Below are positions 46,421 to 58,053 of a stretch of 64,000 nt of DNA, one piece after another. The DNA is from Drosophila pseudoobscura (taxonomy: Eukaryota; Arthropoda; Insecta; Diptera; Drosophilidae). The DNA is taken from contig NC_046679.1 in the NCBI RefSeq assembly GCF_009870125.1, positions 23,312,001 through 23,376,000 of the forward strand, in the 5' to 3' direction. The translations under genes were made by a program, and so were the position numbers. Within the stretch, counting starts at the first letter, position 1. The number at the start of each line of letters is the position of its first letter. The notes under the pieces are model-generated. The model was not told where the DNA came from. It searched no databases and worked only from the letters and a program-made list of their open reading frames with translations.

Positions 46421-49074
46421 ACACTACCAATCATCATCCATTAATATATATTAATTCGTACGAGCCGAAAAAGCAAGATAAACACCTCCTTTCAATTTTA
46501 ACCAAGCAATCAATTCACCTTGTAAATTGACTATCAAGCCACCGTGTTCCATCATTTAATCAAAGCACACATCAGTCAAACCAAATTCGGAACAGAGCAT
46601 CAGAAACCAACACCACAGAAACTTGCTTTTCCAACAGAACAGTGCCACACGATTTGAGGCAGAGAAACTCTTTTTAAACTACATTTAAAGCCGAACCCAA
46701 TGATTTGATTTGACTAAAACTTTTCGCAAAACTAAAATTGTAACTCAAGGAACTATTTTTGGCGAGCCTCCCTTGTTAAGTATTCCTTGTTTTATCGATT
46801 TTAATTGTCTGCAACTGGCCTTTATTCGCCAATATTTTATTACTTGGCTGCAACTACCAAGCATTTTTTTAGAATTTACCCTAAAAAGCAAAAGCAACAA
46901 AAACAAAACAAGAAAAAAGAACATCGATTCCGAATAAATATGCCTGTAATGATAACGAAAATGAAACCAAAAACAAAAAAACCAGAACACAAAACGCAAT
47001 GCCGCGAACATTTTATCAACAAATTATTAATATTTAATTTTTATTTTCTTCTCTTCCCCATTTTGCGCGTTTATGTTTGGAGTATAATGAGGAGGAGGAT
47101 GAAGATTAATGGAGGATGAAGAAGGAAGGATATTTTGATGTTAATTTTGGATTTTGGAGTGGATTGTGGATAAATTTGGATTGAAATTAGTGGAGGCAGG
47201 ACAATAGGACATAGATCTATCTCTCTCTCTCTAAATGAGTGTATCTTTGAGATGGTATCAGGATTCGATTTGGATTATCAGGATTTGGATATTAGGATTG
47301 TTCTATGACCTTCGCTAGGACAACGTGGGATACAGTTCCCCACGGCTAACTCGCTCCGTAACCTGATTAATGAACTCTGAACCCATGGAGGAGACGAACA
47401 GACACATTCCAATTGTTTCACCTATTGCTATGGCAATTCGGGACGCGGATGCGGGATGCGGATGCCCCCACATTGTGTCTGTGTCTTTTCGGTAATTGGA
47501 TAATTAATGGTCTTGTGTTGAGGGCAATGGATGTGTGGAGTGGAGGTGGAGGATGATGCACTTGGACAGGACTCATGTCAAGGAATTCGGCTTCGGATTC
47601 GGCTGCTTCAGCACTCGTCTCACAATTGGGAATAGGATTTGGTTCGAGTTTCGCCTGGAACTGGACAGGTCTCAGCCCCCCCGAGTTGTTGTCGCCCTTT
47701 GTCGGATTGGGATTACTCACAGAGACACATTCAAACTCAAACACACGCACAGACACTCATTTCGTGGCCTTTGCGCCCTGTGCCCTCCATGTCGATATCG
47801 CTATCCATGTCAATCAGGAGTTGCTGTGCCACATTTGAACGTTGCTGGATAGTGGCTGGCCGTGTGGTCCTTGGTCTGGTTTGATCTCAGCCCTCTGGTC
47901 TCCCTCTCGTCTTTCAGTGGTATGTTCGATTGCAAGATCTATTTTTTACATTTTTATTTTGAGTTTATATATTTTTAATTGTACATCAAATACAATATCC
48001 TCCGTGTTCATTGGTGCTGTTGCCTCCCACACCACACACATGGCTGATAACTTTGGCCGCACGCCAAAGGGTTTTAGTTCTCCATGTTTTGACTAGAAAA
48101 GCGAAAACCAAACCCGAAATACCCCAAAATATTGCCTATAACCGTAAATCATTTGCATGAACCTTCTTTTTAGCCAACACACAATGTATTATTCACAAAA
48201 AGACCGAGAACACCCTCATTCCGAGTTCTCTGCGCTTAACGAATCACCCACAAGCCCATAGTCTTAAAATATTTTTGAAATCTAATCAAATTTTCCAATA
48301 AACATACAGAAACTGAAAGTGCAGGTGTTTTTTGTTTTTTAATTTGCAGGGGGCGGGAATTCCTATGGGAATGATTACCTTATCAGAATTATACATATTA
48401 GCATATTTGTAACGGAATTTCAAACTCTAACCATGGTGGAACCAGTATATAGATGTGCCAGTTTATTCAGCGGAAACGTACAAACAGAAATTGCTACGCG
48501 ATCCTCCAGAGGTCTTTGGGTCTGGGATCCCTCAGCTTCGGCGGAGATTAAATTTTACTTTCTATTCCACTAATTTACCACAAATTGATCAGGTATTTGT
48601 CATCTCATTTGTCTCTACAATAAATAAAGAGGACAAATCAGTCTGCTATCTGAACGAAATTTTGCAGTGCATGGTAGTTATCGGGATCGAGATATATACA
48701 GGAATGTAATTAAACATGTCAATACGAGAAAAAGTCATTATTATTAGGGTCATTATTATTATTATTAAAAGCAGCTTGGAAAACAGAATTTTAACATTAA
48801 TTCAAGAATTTAGGGCATACAAAACTGTATGATACATAAGTGTTGCATACATAAATATACATAAATGCAAAATGCCCTTTGAGGAGCAAAATTGCGCAAA
48901 AAGTGAGTAGAGAACAAGTGAGCAAAAATGAACAAGTGAACAACAAAGATCAAGTGAGCAAAAAAGTACAGCTTGGAAGGAACATGTTCAGCTCTTTTTT
49001 GTTCACTCACTCATGATCATCACAACACTATATTACATACATATATGTTTATATGTACCAAATTTGTACTTATC
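46421..49074. other. SF2 3' UTR and intergenic DNA
   Basis: AATAAA hexamers at 46933-46938 and 48297-48302 are candidate ends of SF2 transcripts. ORFs on both strands at 47418-47884 overlap each other and look like chance. An 84-codon ORF at 48455-48709 has no recognised domain. Confidence 0.5.
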
Positions 49075-49345
49075 GCGCAGTTACCCTGTAAAAACAGGAC
49101 ATTTTTGCTGACCTTTTTTGTTCAAGCCTTACTACAGACACAATCCAATGAAAGGAAGTCCTAAAAGTTGGTCCGTTTTGTAGAAAATTGATTAGATTAT
49201 GGGCTTAATTAATATGGTCAGTGATGAGGGTCTTAGCCAGATAATAATATTAAACATAATATCAAAATGGGAGGAATGATAGGAATATGATGGAATTTGA
49301 AGAATTCGTCGGTATATTTACGGTATATCTTTGAGGTCAGACGGT
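49075..49345 (+). repeat. dispersed repeat copy R7, upstream of the mini-gene
   Basis: Contains AGGACATTTTTGCTGACC, AATCCAATGAAAGGAAGTCC, TTTTGTAGAAAATTGATTAG and GGAGGAATGATAGGAATATG, then AATTCGTCGGTATATTTACG and GGTCAGACGGTCACACTG. In this copy the end is a perfect Motif 1. Confidence 0.7.
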
Positions 49346-49352
49346 CACACTG
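49342..49352 (+). promoter_or_regulatory. Motif 1 (M1BP site) at the end of repeat R7
   Basis: CGGTCACACTG, a perfect YGGTCACACTR match, at the point where R1 and R3 have CCGTATATC. It would drive transcription through the 49.5-kb ORF. Confidence 0.65.
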
Positions 49353-49526
49353 CTGCATCATCGAACATCGAACCTGAAGCTCAAACATGCAACGCAAAAA
49401 TAGGTCGGAGAGCGTAATTTGGTTTTATCGAACCGCTGGCTAAGGAAAGGTAAGGACAACAGTCGAAAAAGCCAAGGGAAATCGCAAGGATCGTATTAAC
49501 CTCACCTAGTCGAGTTTTGATGAACA

Positions 49527-49742
49527 ATGTACCTTGAAAACAAAATTTGGATTGGTCCCAATGGTATATTAGGAAAAGGGTGGATTTTATCATGCATGCG
49601 CTGCATTTTCTGGTCCGTGTTGCCTGTTGTCCATACCCTCTTTTTCCTCATCAATTTCAAAAATACCAACGGTCGTGGCTGCTCGCGCTATAAAAACAAT
49701 TTAAAGAACGGCGCGACCGGTTGCGGTTGTCAAGAAAATTAG
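49527..49742 (+). CDS. candidate small membrane protein, 71 aa
   Basis: Not recognised. The ORF has one strongly hydrophobic segment (CIFWSVLPVVHTLFFLINF) and a polar Cys/Gly-rich tail (GRGCSRYKNN, GATGCGCQEN). Context supports a compact gene: Motif 1 at 49342-49352, a short leader with an 18-codon upstream ORF at 49387, a possible 58-nt leader intron (GGAAAG|GTAAGG at 49449/49450 to CACCTAG about 49508), the ORF, and AATAAA at 49832-49837. The start at 49527 is the first Met of the open frame. Alternatively it is chance open sequence in a repeat-flanked region. Confidence 0.4.
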   Translation: MYLENKIWIGPNGILGKGWILSCMRCIFWSVLPVVHTLFFLINFKNTNGRGCSRYKNNLKNGATGCGCQEN

Positions 49743-49831
49743 GAAAATAAGTTCCAAAGTTGATAGTTTGTTTCCGTATTTGAATGAAACGGCTCCGAAA
49801 ATTCCGTGGATAAATATCCACATGGATCAAC

Positions 49832-49837
49832 AATAAA
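49832..49837 (+). terminator. poly(A) signal of the 49.5-kb mini-gene
   Basis: AATAAA 90 nt after the ORF stop codon. Confidence 0.45.
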
Positions 49838-50452
49838 TGAATTAAAAAGTAAATAAATATTTATATTCGATCAAATAATAAACGGTGCGGTTTACACGCA
49901 CAAAAATTGATAACGATAACTTCGAATTTTGCATTCCAACGCGGCGGCTGCCGGACCCCAAAGTGCGCCAAAAACAAAACAATATTGAATTTCAAAGCGG
50001 TGGCCGTTTAACAAACAAATTGTGATTTCGTGAGTGCGCGGCCCACGTTGAGCGGCATCCATAAATAAATATGTATACGCGTACCACCGAAAAGTGCATT
50101 GACAGCTGCTGCCGCGAGTATTGACCAATTCTCTGAGAGCGCGGAGGAAGCATTTCCGTGGGCCTCGAAATTGTGGGACCGCTTTGGTCGTCTGTCTCTT
50201 GTTGTGCCCTTGCGTTGGTGTTCCCTTTGGAGGCGGCGGCCCCCCTTGCCTTATCAGCGGCTCTTTCCCATTCTCATTTTTATTGAATCTCCCCGTTTGA
50301 TTGGGCGATTTATCACATTTCGGTGTTCGGTTTTCTGTTTTCTGTTTGCATTAGTCACACGCGCCAGCAGCAGCAGCAGCTGTTAATCGATCGCGTTTTT
50401 ATTGTCAATTACCAAGTTTATCATTTAATTTGTAAAGTTTCAGCAACGCAAC

Positions 50453-50577
50453 TATAAATAGAAGTGAAGTGTTGAAAAGGCGTAGACAGATTTACAGTTT
50501 AAACTGATTCGCGATTAAAGTTTTTAAGTGTCACAAACGTGTGTGTTTTATGTGTAAAATCACTTGAACAGCAAAAG
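50453..50577 (+). promoter_or_regulatory. TATA promoter with a non-coding first exon
   Basis: TATAAATAG at 50453-50461 is a strong fly TATA box. About 115 nt downstream CAAAAG|GTAAGA (50577/50578) is a good splice donor. There is no ATG-initiated long ORF before the donor, so this would be a 5' UTR exon of a plus-strand gene whose coding exons are not recognised in the window. Confidence 0.5.
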
Positions 50578-52215
50578 GTAAGACAAGCTTTATATTACAG
50601 ATATTATATGTATGTACATATACATATGTGTAGAATTGCTTGGATCGTTAAAATTGTCGATGGCCTCAGCAGTTCTCCACTTTCTGAACTCCACCAGTCA
50701 CCTCACCAGCAAATCAACCATCACCAAGTCGTCATTGTTTAAAAGGTTTTTTATTGATCGTAACTTGAAATCAGCTTTTACGAGCTGTTCTAAACGATCC
50801 CCCATAGGCATTAACTATTTATATACATATGTGTTACAATGTACACATTGCTGAATCTTTGTTCTAAAGATTGGTTTGTTTTTCCACTCCAATTTTGAAA
50901 GTGAAAGTGCGTGCTTCGCAGGGTGTTCTGCGCACAGTGGTGGTAATGTGACCCACTTAGGGTTAAGAACATTTTTAGCCCGACACTTGGCTGCTTCCTA
51001 GGGTGCCTTCGGCAATGTAATTCGATATGTCAACCTAAACCCAGAAGGTGTTGCTTCCTTGCGGCAAATACTACCTAAGTACACGGTCTACCTGGCGGCC
51101 TGGCCTTCCATTCAAGGTCTCTCTCCCTCTCTCTCTCGCTCTGTCGAAGGCGGCTTCCGTGTATCTGCTTGATGGCAGTGCGTTGTGTGTGTGTGTGTGG
51201 GCCTGTACATCTCTAATCGGAGGCATGTCTGTCCATCTGTTCCGGCGTGTTAATCTTTTTGTTAAGATGCGATGCTTATCGCACCTACCGCGCCGATGGG
51301 CCAAACTGTTTGTCATTGCGACAGGTGCATTTGGCTGAGAAGCCAGGTTTCCGTTGCGTCAAGGCACTGGGAGCTGGGAGCTGGGAACTACGAACAGAAA
51401 ACAGAGAACTGGGAAACCCTTTCAGCTCAGAGCCAGTGTCAGAGTTCATTTGTGCGAATGATTGACGGGACAGCCGGCAACTCTGACCCCACTCAATGAG
51501 CCGCAGCGAGTACGCAATTTATGTTAATTGTTTGCTTGGTGTATACCCTATCATTGGGTTGAGGGTACATCAGTTAAAGTACTGCGAAGTACTCGCTTAA
51601 GGGGCATTTCCTTCGGAGTAACTAAATACAAGTATGATACTCCAACGACACTCCTTAAGAGTATCCCATCGTCGGTTCACTTTCCTTCCTTCAGGTGCCT
51701 ATCCTCTCCTCGCCATTCGTTTTGTTCCGTCTCGCTTGTCGCTTTTCCCTGGGGTACGCGGTACGTACCCGGCCAAGCATTTAATTAGACACTTTTTACT
51801 TTTCCCAGCGCCAGACGGAAACTTCTGTCCGCCAAGTCTGTGGTGAGGTGCGGCTTGTACTGGCGGCAACAAGTTGAAGCCGCAGCCAAAGTCGAGCCGG
51901 GAGGCTGTCGCCGTCTAATTGTTTTGACTGTGGCAATTTCTCCTGGCCTTTTTTGGATTCTGTCGCGCCTGCAGCCGGGGAGCAGTGGGAAACTGGTTTT
52001 CTCCTTTGGCTTCTCTCACAGCGCAATCCGAGAAGAATAATTCGGTCAGCAGCGGGTTAAGGCTCATCGGCAGCCACTGCCTTTCATCCATCCGAGGGAA
52101 TGGGAAAGAGAGAGAAGGGGTCGCCCCAGGCACTGACCAAAGAGAACGATCCGTTTTGGCCTTTTACCGTAATCAGGTTTGGGGTTTTCTCGTACGTCAA
52201 CAGTCGAACAACCCA

Positions 52216-52272
52216 AATGAATGAATGAATGAAAGAATGAATGAGTGGATGGATGGATGGAGTGAATGAATG
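52216..52272. repeat. ATGA/GGAT tetranucleotide repeat
   Basis: Imperfect (AATG)n passing into (GGAT)n. Confidence 0.85.
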
Positions 52273-55200
52273 ACGCCTGAATGAGCGATAGGCGGCTGGC
52301 TGGCAATCCATCAAACTGTCCTCGGAACTGGTTGATCAACACCACTTAATGAGTGGCTCCGTCTCCGTCTCCGTCCACCCATTTGCATCCGCCCCTCGCG
52401 GTTTCTGTTCAGATCCACTCGATGGATGGCGGAGTCATTAGCCACAAGCCATGCATACTCGTATGGTGATGGAACGCATAAAATACAGCCATAAAATCGC
52501 CCCAAGAGGCGGAGCACGCGTTTTGGAGCGCCGTTTAATTGCGCCGCGCGATCTGTGCGCCTCAATTAGCATTTTCCTTCGTGCTGGCTGGCACTCTGCG
52601 AATGAGGAAAACTGCACGTCCAATGCAGTGGTCCAGCAGCTAGCTGGTTATGCATGTTATTCTAGAAACAAGTGTAAATTACACACGCTCTGCAACCACC
52701 AACAGGCCGACGACGCTTTCCACACTCTCGCTAATTAGTCGGAAATCAATTTCAATTTTCTGACGCCCCAAGCCCATTCCCATTCCCATTCCCATTCGAA
52801 TTTGCATTCTCATTCTTGAAGGCAATTGATAAGAGAGAGGACCCCAGAGGGCAGATCCAGGCTATCTGGGGTTAATTGTGTGAATAGCAATTGAAATGTT
52901 ATAGAAACTATTCCAAATAGAGGCGCCAACTGGGGGTTAAAGATCCCTCAACAGAGAGACAGCTGATCGGAGCATGTTTAGGCTATTTTTAAATATTCTT
53001 ATTACTTTATTCACTGCCAAAGATTTTATTCTATTTCTTTAAAGTTTTTTCTATTTTCGTGTAGCTTTTTATCCCCCTAGTGTATTTCTTGGACCAGAAC
53101 CGCCCCGCCCTACGCATATCCAGCCTCAGGGAGCGTTTAAAAGCGCTAGAGCAAATCGCGCAAAACATAAAAAAGATTACGACGGTGGGGGGGCAGGGCC
53201 GGACTCTGATAGGGGGTTGGTGCTGGTAATTGTAAGCGGCTATTAAAATAATTTAACCTCGCCTCCGTTCGGCCATAAGGCTAGGGTAGAACCGGTGCGG
53301 GGAAAGGGATCTGGGGAAAAAGGATTACTCGGAGCCAGGAGTACTCGCCGCCCCAGAGGGATTAACATAATTTTCGCTAATATTTTGAGCATAAGTCTCA
53401 GAGAGCATAATGCGCTTAGAAATATGAATAAAGGCGGCATTAACCTGAATGGTGGTCGAAGCGGCAGCTGCAGGGGCCGCAGGATTGCAGGCAGCAAGCA
53501 AACGAAATGCAGGAGGCATGCAGCAGGCGGCAGGAGGCAGGCGGCAGGCGGCTCACAGCCATGATGAGCTGTGCGGCAGAAAACGCGCCAAAAAGCAGCG
53601 ACGGCAAACGTTGCGGCGACTGCATTAAAGTGGAAAATCCTGTCTGACAACATTTAAACTAAAAAAAGATATATATGTATGTACAGAAACCCATAGTAAA
53701 TATGTAGAAAAAAACCAACAACAACAGCAAAAACAACACATAATAAGCGTGAAAAAAGGCAAAACGAGAGCAAAACCAACCCAGAGAGTCCCAGTCCCAG
53801 TCCCAGTCGCAGTCCCTGTTCCTTTTCCTGCAAAAGAGTAACTCCATACCATACCATGCCGGAGCCAGAGACAGACCAGAGCCAGAGCAGAATGAAGCCA
53901 GGCAATGCGAAGCTAGAAAAATCAACAAGATAGCTTAAACATGTATTCGAAGATGGGGATACCCTGTACTTCTAGGATTACATACATATTTGCACACCAA
54001 GAACTCGGGTTTAAAGTTCAATGTATTTTCAGGATTCACATATTTAATCCAACTTCCAAAGGTAAATTTTTAACCTCTGAGATGTATTTGATGTGCACGA
54101 TGCTATCTATATTTAATCGTTCAGGATACACGTCTTTCGAATGCACTTAAGGTTCCAGGATGCAGCTCACCTTTATATGGCCTCATCTACCCTCTATAGA
54201 GATATTGCAAATGTAGACAGCCAGACAAATTACAATGAAAATAAAACTAAATGATGAGGAGAGACAGAGAGAGAGAGGGGGAAAAAGGGAAGTATTGTGG
54301 GAGTAATAAAGGGGCTACCAAGAATAATTATAGTAGATGCGAGCAAATGGGTAATTACGAGAGGAACAAAATAAAGTATTTCATTAATTTTCATTTTTTC
54401 CCAAAAGAAGGCATCAGATGAAGATGGCTCAGTATCTCACACATAATTTCTTAAAACCCCATTAGCGCCCTACTAACCATCTGCATATAATACCTGTTCC
54501 CAAGGCTAAATCAGTGCCAAAAAACCATCCCACATTGGGATTTCTCCATTCTCCCTCCTCTTTCCTCTGCCGCTTAAACAAACAAACAACCGGCAATCAG
54601 AATCACATTCATAACATCAATATAACAAGTTCGTGCTTGTTTATCGTGGGGAAAAGCAAATTAATGAACGAAAACCCCATGTGGATTTTCCCACACAACG
54701 CCACCCAGGCCAAAACGAAACTCAAACTCAAAATTCGAACGATGCACACACATCACACAGAAATCAAAGATTTTTATTGTAGAATTCTGTTCTTATGTTT
54801 TCGTATGTGTGCCCTGAGATATCATCCAAAAAATATGCAAATTGGGCGCCCATATCTGGTTGTTGAAAGGCGAAAACTTACAGATTGGGCATCGCAGGCT
54901 AAATGATCTTGAAACTGGCTGAAAACCGATGATTAATGATGCTACATATGCGTACATATTTCTCGAAATATTAAACAGAACAGGGAGCGCGTGCCGCCTT
55001 CAAACTTCTGAATAATCTTTCCAAGTGTTAATTGAAAATATTTCCGAGAATTGTGAGTGCTTTTTGCGGTTTCCAAAGTCGATTTGTAAGGCTGTCAACG
55101 AATGTGAGTGCAATTTATCAGGTACGTACAAATGAAGCTGGCAGAATGGTTATAAATAAACCAACTATGGATTGGAAACCATTCATTCGTATTAGCTTTA

Positions 55201-56650
55201 GTTGCTCTTCTCAATCAGCTCCTAGTTCCCACAGAAACACTCTCTGAAAACCACTCCACTCGATCCATAGCCCATTGTGGCATTTCCGTTTCAAGTCAAG
55301 CCAAAAACGATTCAACCACATTCAGCCAGTGACAAATTGAAATAAATATCTCATACGCATTCTGGGACGTTAAGTCTTTGTTTCCTGTGGAATGATACAT
55401 AAATATGGCCTTCGTTTTGTCAAAGTCATAGGCAGAAAGAGGAAAAAGGTAAGGTAAGAGCTGGAGCCGAGGCAAACGTCTTTCGGGTAAGAAAAGGTCC
55501 GAGAGTAAAGGTATTTCTGCCTACTTTCTTGTCCCAAGAATGTCAAACGACCCTGCCGCCTCCGCTCGCCCTCCTTCCGACACTTGACAGCGGCACACAC
55601 AAGACAAAGGATCCACATCCCGGCCTGAAACTGCTGGCATCGATATTCATAAATAATTTGTTTGCCCAGAATGTCCAATCAATTGTTGAATAATTGATTC
55701 GGTTACAGCCTCTGCAGCAGAGGCAATCAATTAATAACCATTTTTTTCACAAATGCAATGGCAAATCATTACGATGTAAAAATGCTGTATCCATAAAGCA
55801 CAATGAAATGATTCCTAATTGCGATTTACATGCGCCATTCCCCGCATTTCCCATTACCATTTCCATTTGCAGCTTCAATCAGACTTCAGATATCGCTGGA
55901 GGCGTTTATGACTTTTTTGTTTGATGGCTTGTCGGTTTTGTTTGTTTTTTGTGTTTTTTGTGTTTTGCATGTGATTTGAGCTATTTCTCTGTGCCATAAA
56001 AATGATTTTTTCATTTGATTGGTGACAGATTTACGGCTAAGCCCATTTGCGATGGTAATTGGCTATGTTATGGGCAGATTAGAAATATGGAAAGGTGTGC
56101 ATGAGATGATCTCCTCGCTTGAGTTATCTTTTGCTGGGAAAAGTTTCCCACACTGCCTCCCGCAATCCATTCCTCCCTTCACGCTCTCCTTTCAATCGAC
56201 AGCAATTGGTGCGGAACTTGCTCCTTCCCTCGAAGTCGTTCAAGCGTTGCCGAAAGCATTATTGCCATACGAATTGTTTGTCTGTTTGCACTGTTCAGTG
56301 GGTATTTTGTATTGGTTCTCTCTATGAAATCATCGTGCGACTACCTGTTCCCCAGTCCGCAGTCCCCAGTCCCCAGTCGCCAGTCCCAGTCCCCGTGGAT
56401 GTACTATTTATAGGCAAATGCGCAATATGCCCACGGCACAAGTCATCCCCAAAGTCATTCCGTGTTCCCCCCCGAAGATCAATGACATTGAAGGGGAGTT
56501 GGGGCGGAGAGGAAGGAGTGGAAGGAAGGAGAGTGCATGCTTATCAGCAGGTTCTGGTCTGTTGATAAAGAAGTGACGAGCGGCACGATAAATAGAATGG
56601 ACAGCAATCAATAATGAAGAGTTGGCAGAGCTGGGCTGGGGCTGCTTCCT

Positions 56651-56698
56651 CAGTCAGTCAGTCATTCAGTCAGTCTGTCAGTCAGTCCGTCAGTCTGT
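56651..56698. repeat. (CAGT)n imperfect microsatellite
   Basis: Twelve tetranucleotide units with a few substitutions. A second clean (CAGT)5 is at 57513-57532. Confidence 0.85.
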
Positions 56699-58010
56699 AA
56701 GCGAGTGTCAGGGGGGGGGGCTTGTGTCTGTTGTATTTACCTGCAATCAAAGCAGTTTATGTTTTACCTTTTTATTCTGTTTGTCCGTCTTGTATGTAAA
56801 TACAAACAACCACTTGAGGGAGGAGTACAGCGAACCAAGGTACATTCTAGATGGGGTGAGCCAGTCCAGGTAATTCGGTGGGCAAAATTAATGCGGATCA
56901 AACCTCTCAGACGCTAAATCGGAAGGAAGGAACCCTACCACTCCAGCCTTCACTTAATTGCTTTGTTTTTTTCCAGTGTGGATGTGGATGCCATTTGATT
57001 GGATTCGTTCAAGGTTTCCCCCCCTCCGCTGCTGCCAGAGGAGTTCTCTCTATCCCCCTCTCTCTCTCTCCCACTACCGCTTGCATGTCAAATGAACACT
57101 TTGAGCGAAAGGTGTTAATGATAACAGAAAATACCAACTAGCAACTGCCTGGTGCAAAACTGGGTTAAAAGGTCTCTTCCCCAATGGGCTGGGGGTGGGG
57201 GCATTGCGCATACGCAGCGTTGCAGTAAAGTCGTAAAAAAATACAAACTACAAATCCAGTAAGGCGGCAGCTGTTTGTTCAATAAAAGCCAAACAAGGCT
57301 AGCCTTAAAAAGGAACAGAGTGGTGGCCAGACAACGACCCGTGATTGCTCTTTAAGAGAGGAATTGTTCAGGGGAAGGGCAATGAATAATTTCAGAACAC
57401 TTCTTGAAGCAAATGATAGACTGTCTGTGTCTTGAACACCGCTCAGAGACTTCTTTTCTATGAGTATATGACAAACAAATCCCATTAACTCGCACAATTC
57501 ACATTCACACTGCAGTCAGTCAGTCAGTCAGTCATTTACACGATTTCTGTGCACTCAATTAAAATGCCAAGTTCAGCGCCTGCCAACATTCGAAAACTGA
57601 CAGCTGACAGATGGAAATTTACTGCTCAAAGGCTCAAAGGAAGCGAAGCTAAGGAAAAGCTCCCACCCGACTTGGGTCATGGACTCCACGCTCCACAGTT
57701 GAACTATCAATCATTCAGTGTTCATTTCGCTTTGAAGCAGGTGCTAAATGTGTCAGTTTTAAACGAGCAGCAAACCAGAAAGTTCCTCAAGAGTTCCTCA
57801 AGGCAGGGAGGCAGCTTCTTCTACCATTTCACAAGTGTCAACGATTTGAGCTGGGAATATGAGAATTATTAATGAGAAATACTTACAGATTACAGTAATG
57901 GATTGCAGTCTGATGGGGAATGATTTGTTCTATACTTAACCCTTTTTTTGGCCTTTTCTGTGCATATAATATTGTTCTTAACAGGGATTTATCTTTCCTT
58001 TCACTTACAG

Positions 58011-58053
58011 ATTTATTTAGCTAAGAAGGAAGTCAACGATTTTGCAAACGAAG
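58011..58053 (+). other. candidate 43-nt exon
   Basis: Flanked by TTTCACTTACAG and GTAAGTTT, both strong. One frame is open: IYLAKKEVNDFANE plus one base; the other two contain stops. It could be an internal exon of the plus-strand unit beginning at 50.45 kb. Its function is unknown and continuation must lie downstream, perhaps past the window. Confidence 0.4.

Larger units (their letters stand above)
50578..58010 (+). other. long non-coding stretch, possibly intron
   Basis: No supported coding exon in 7.4 kb. Simple repeats include ATGA/GGAT tetramers at about 52216-52272, CAGT repeats at 56651-56698 and 57513-57532, GGCAGGAGGCAGGC repeats at about 53525-53550 and a CCCAGT run at about 53788-53815. 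GA-rich blocks are also seen. It is probably the first intron of the unit starting at 50.45 kb and may carry enhancers. Confidence 0.4.

Noticed and set aside
47418-47884. Overlapping ORFs on both strands downstream of SF2
   Set aside because: Mutually antisense, low-complexity, and inside the likely SF2 3' UTR.
52216-57532. CRISPR-like arrays
   Set aside because: The short tandem units are microsatellites without spacers, in a eukaryotic genome.
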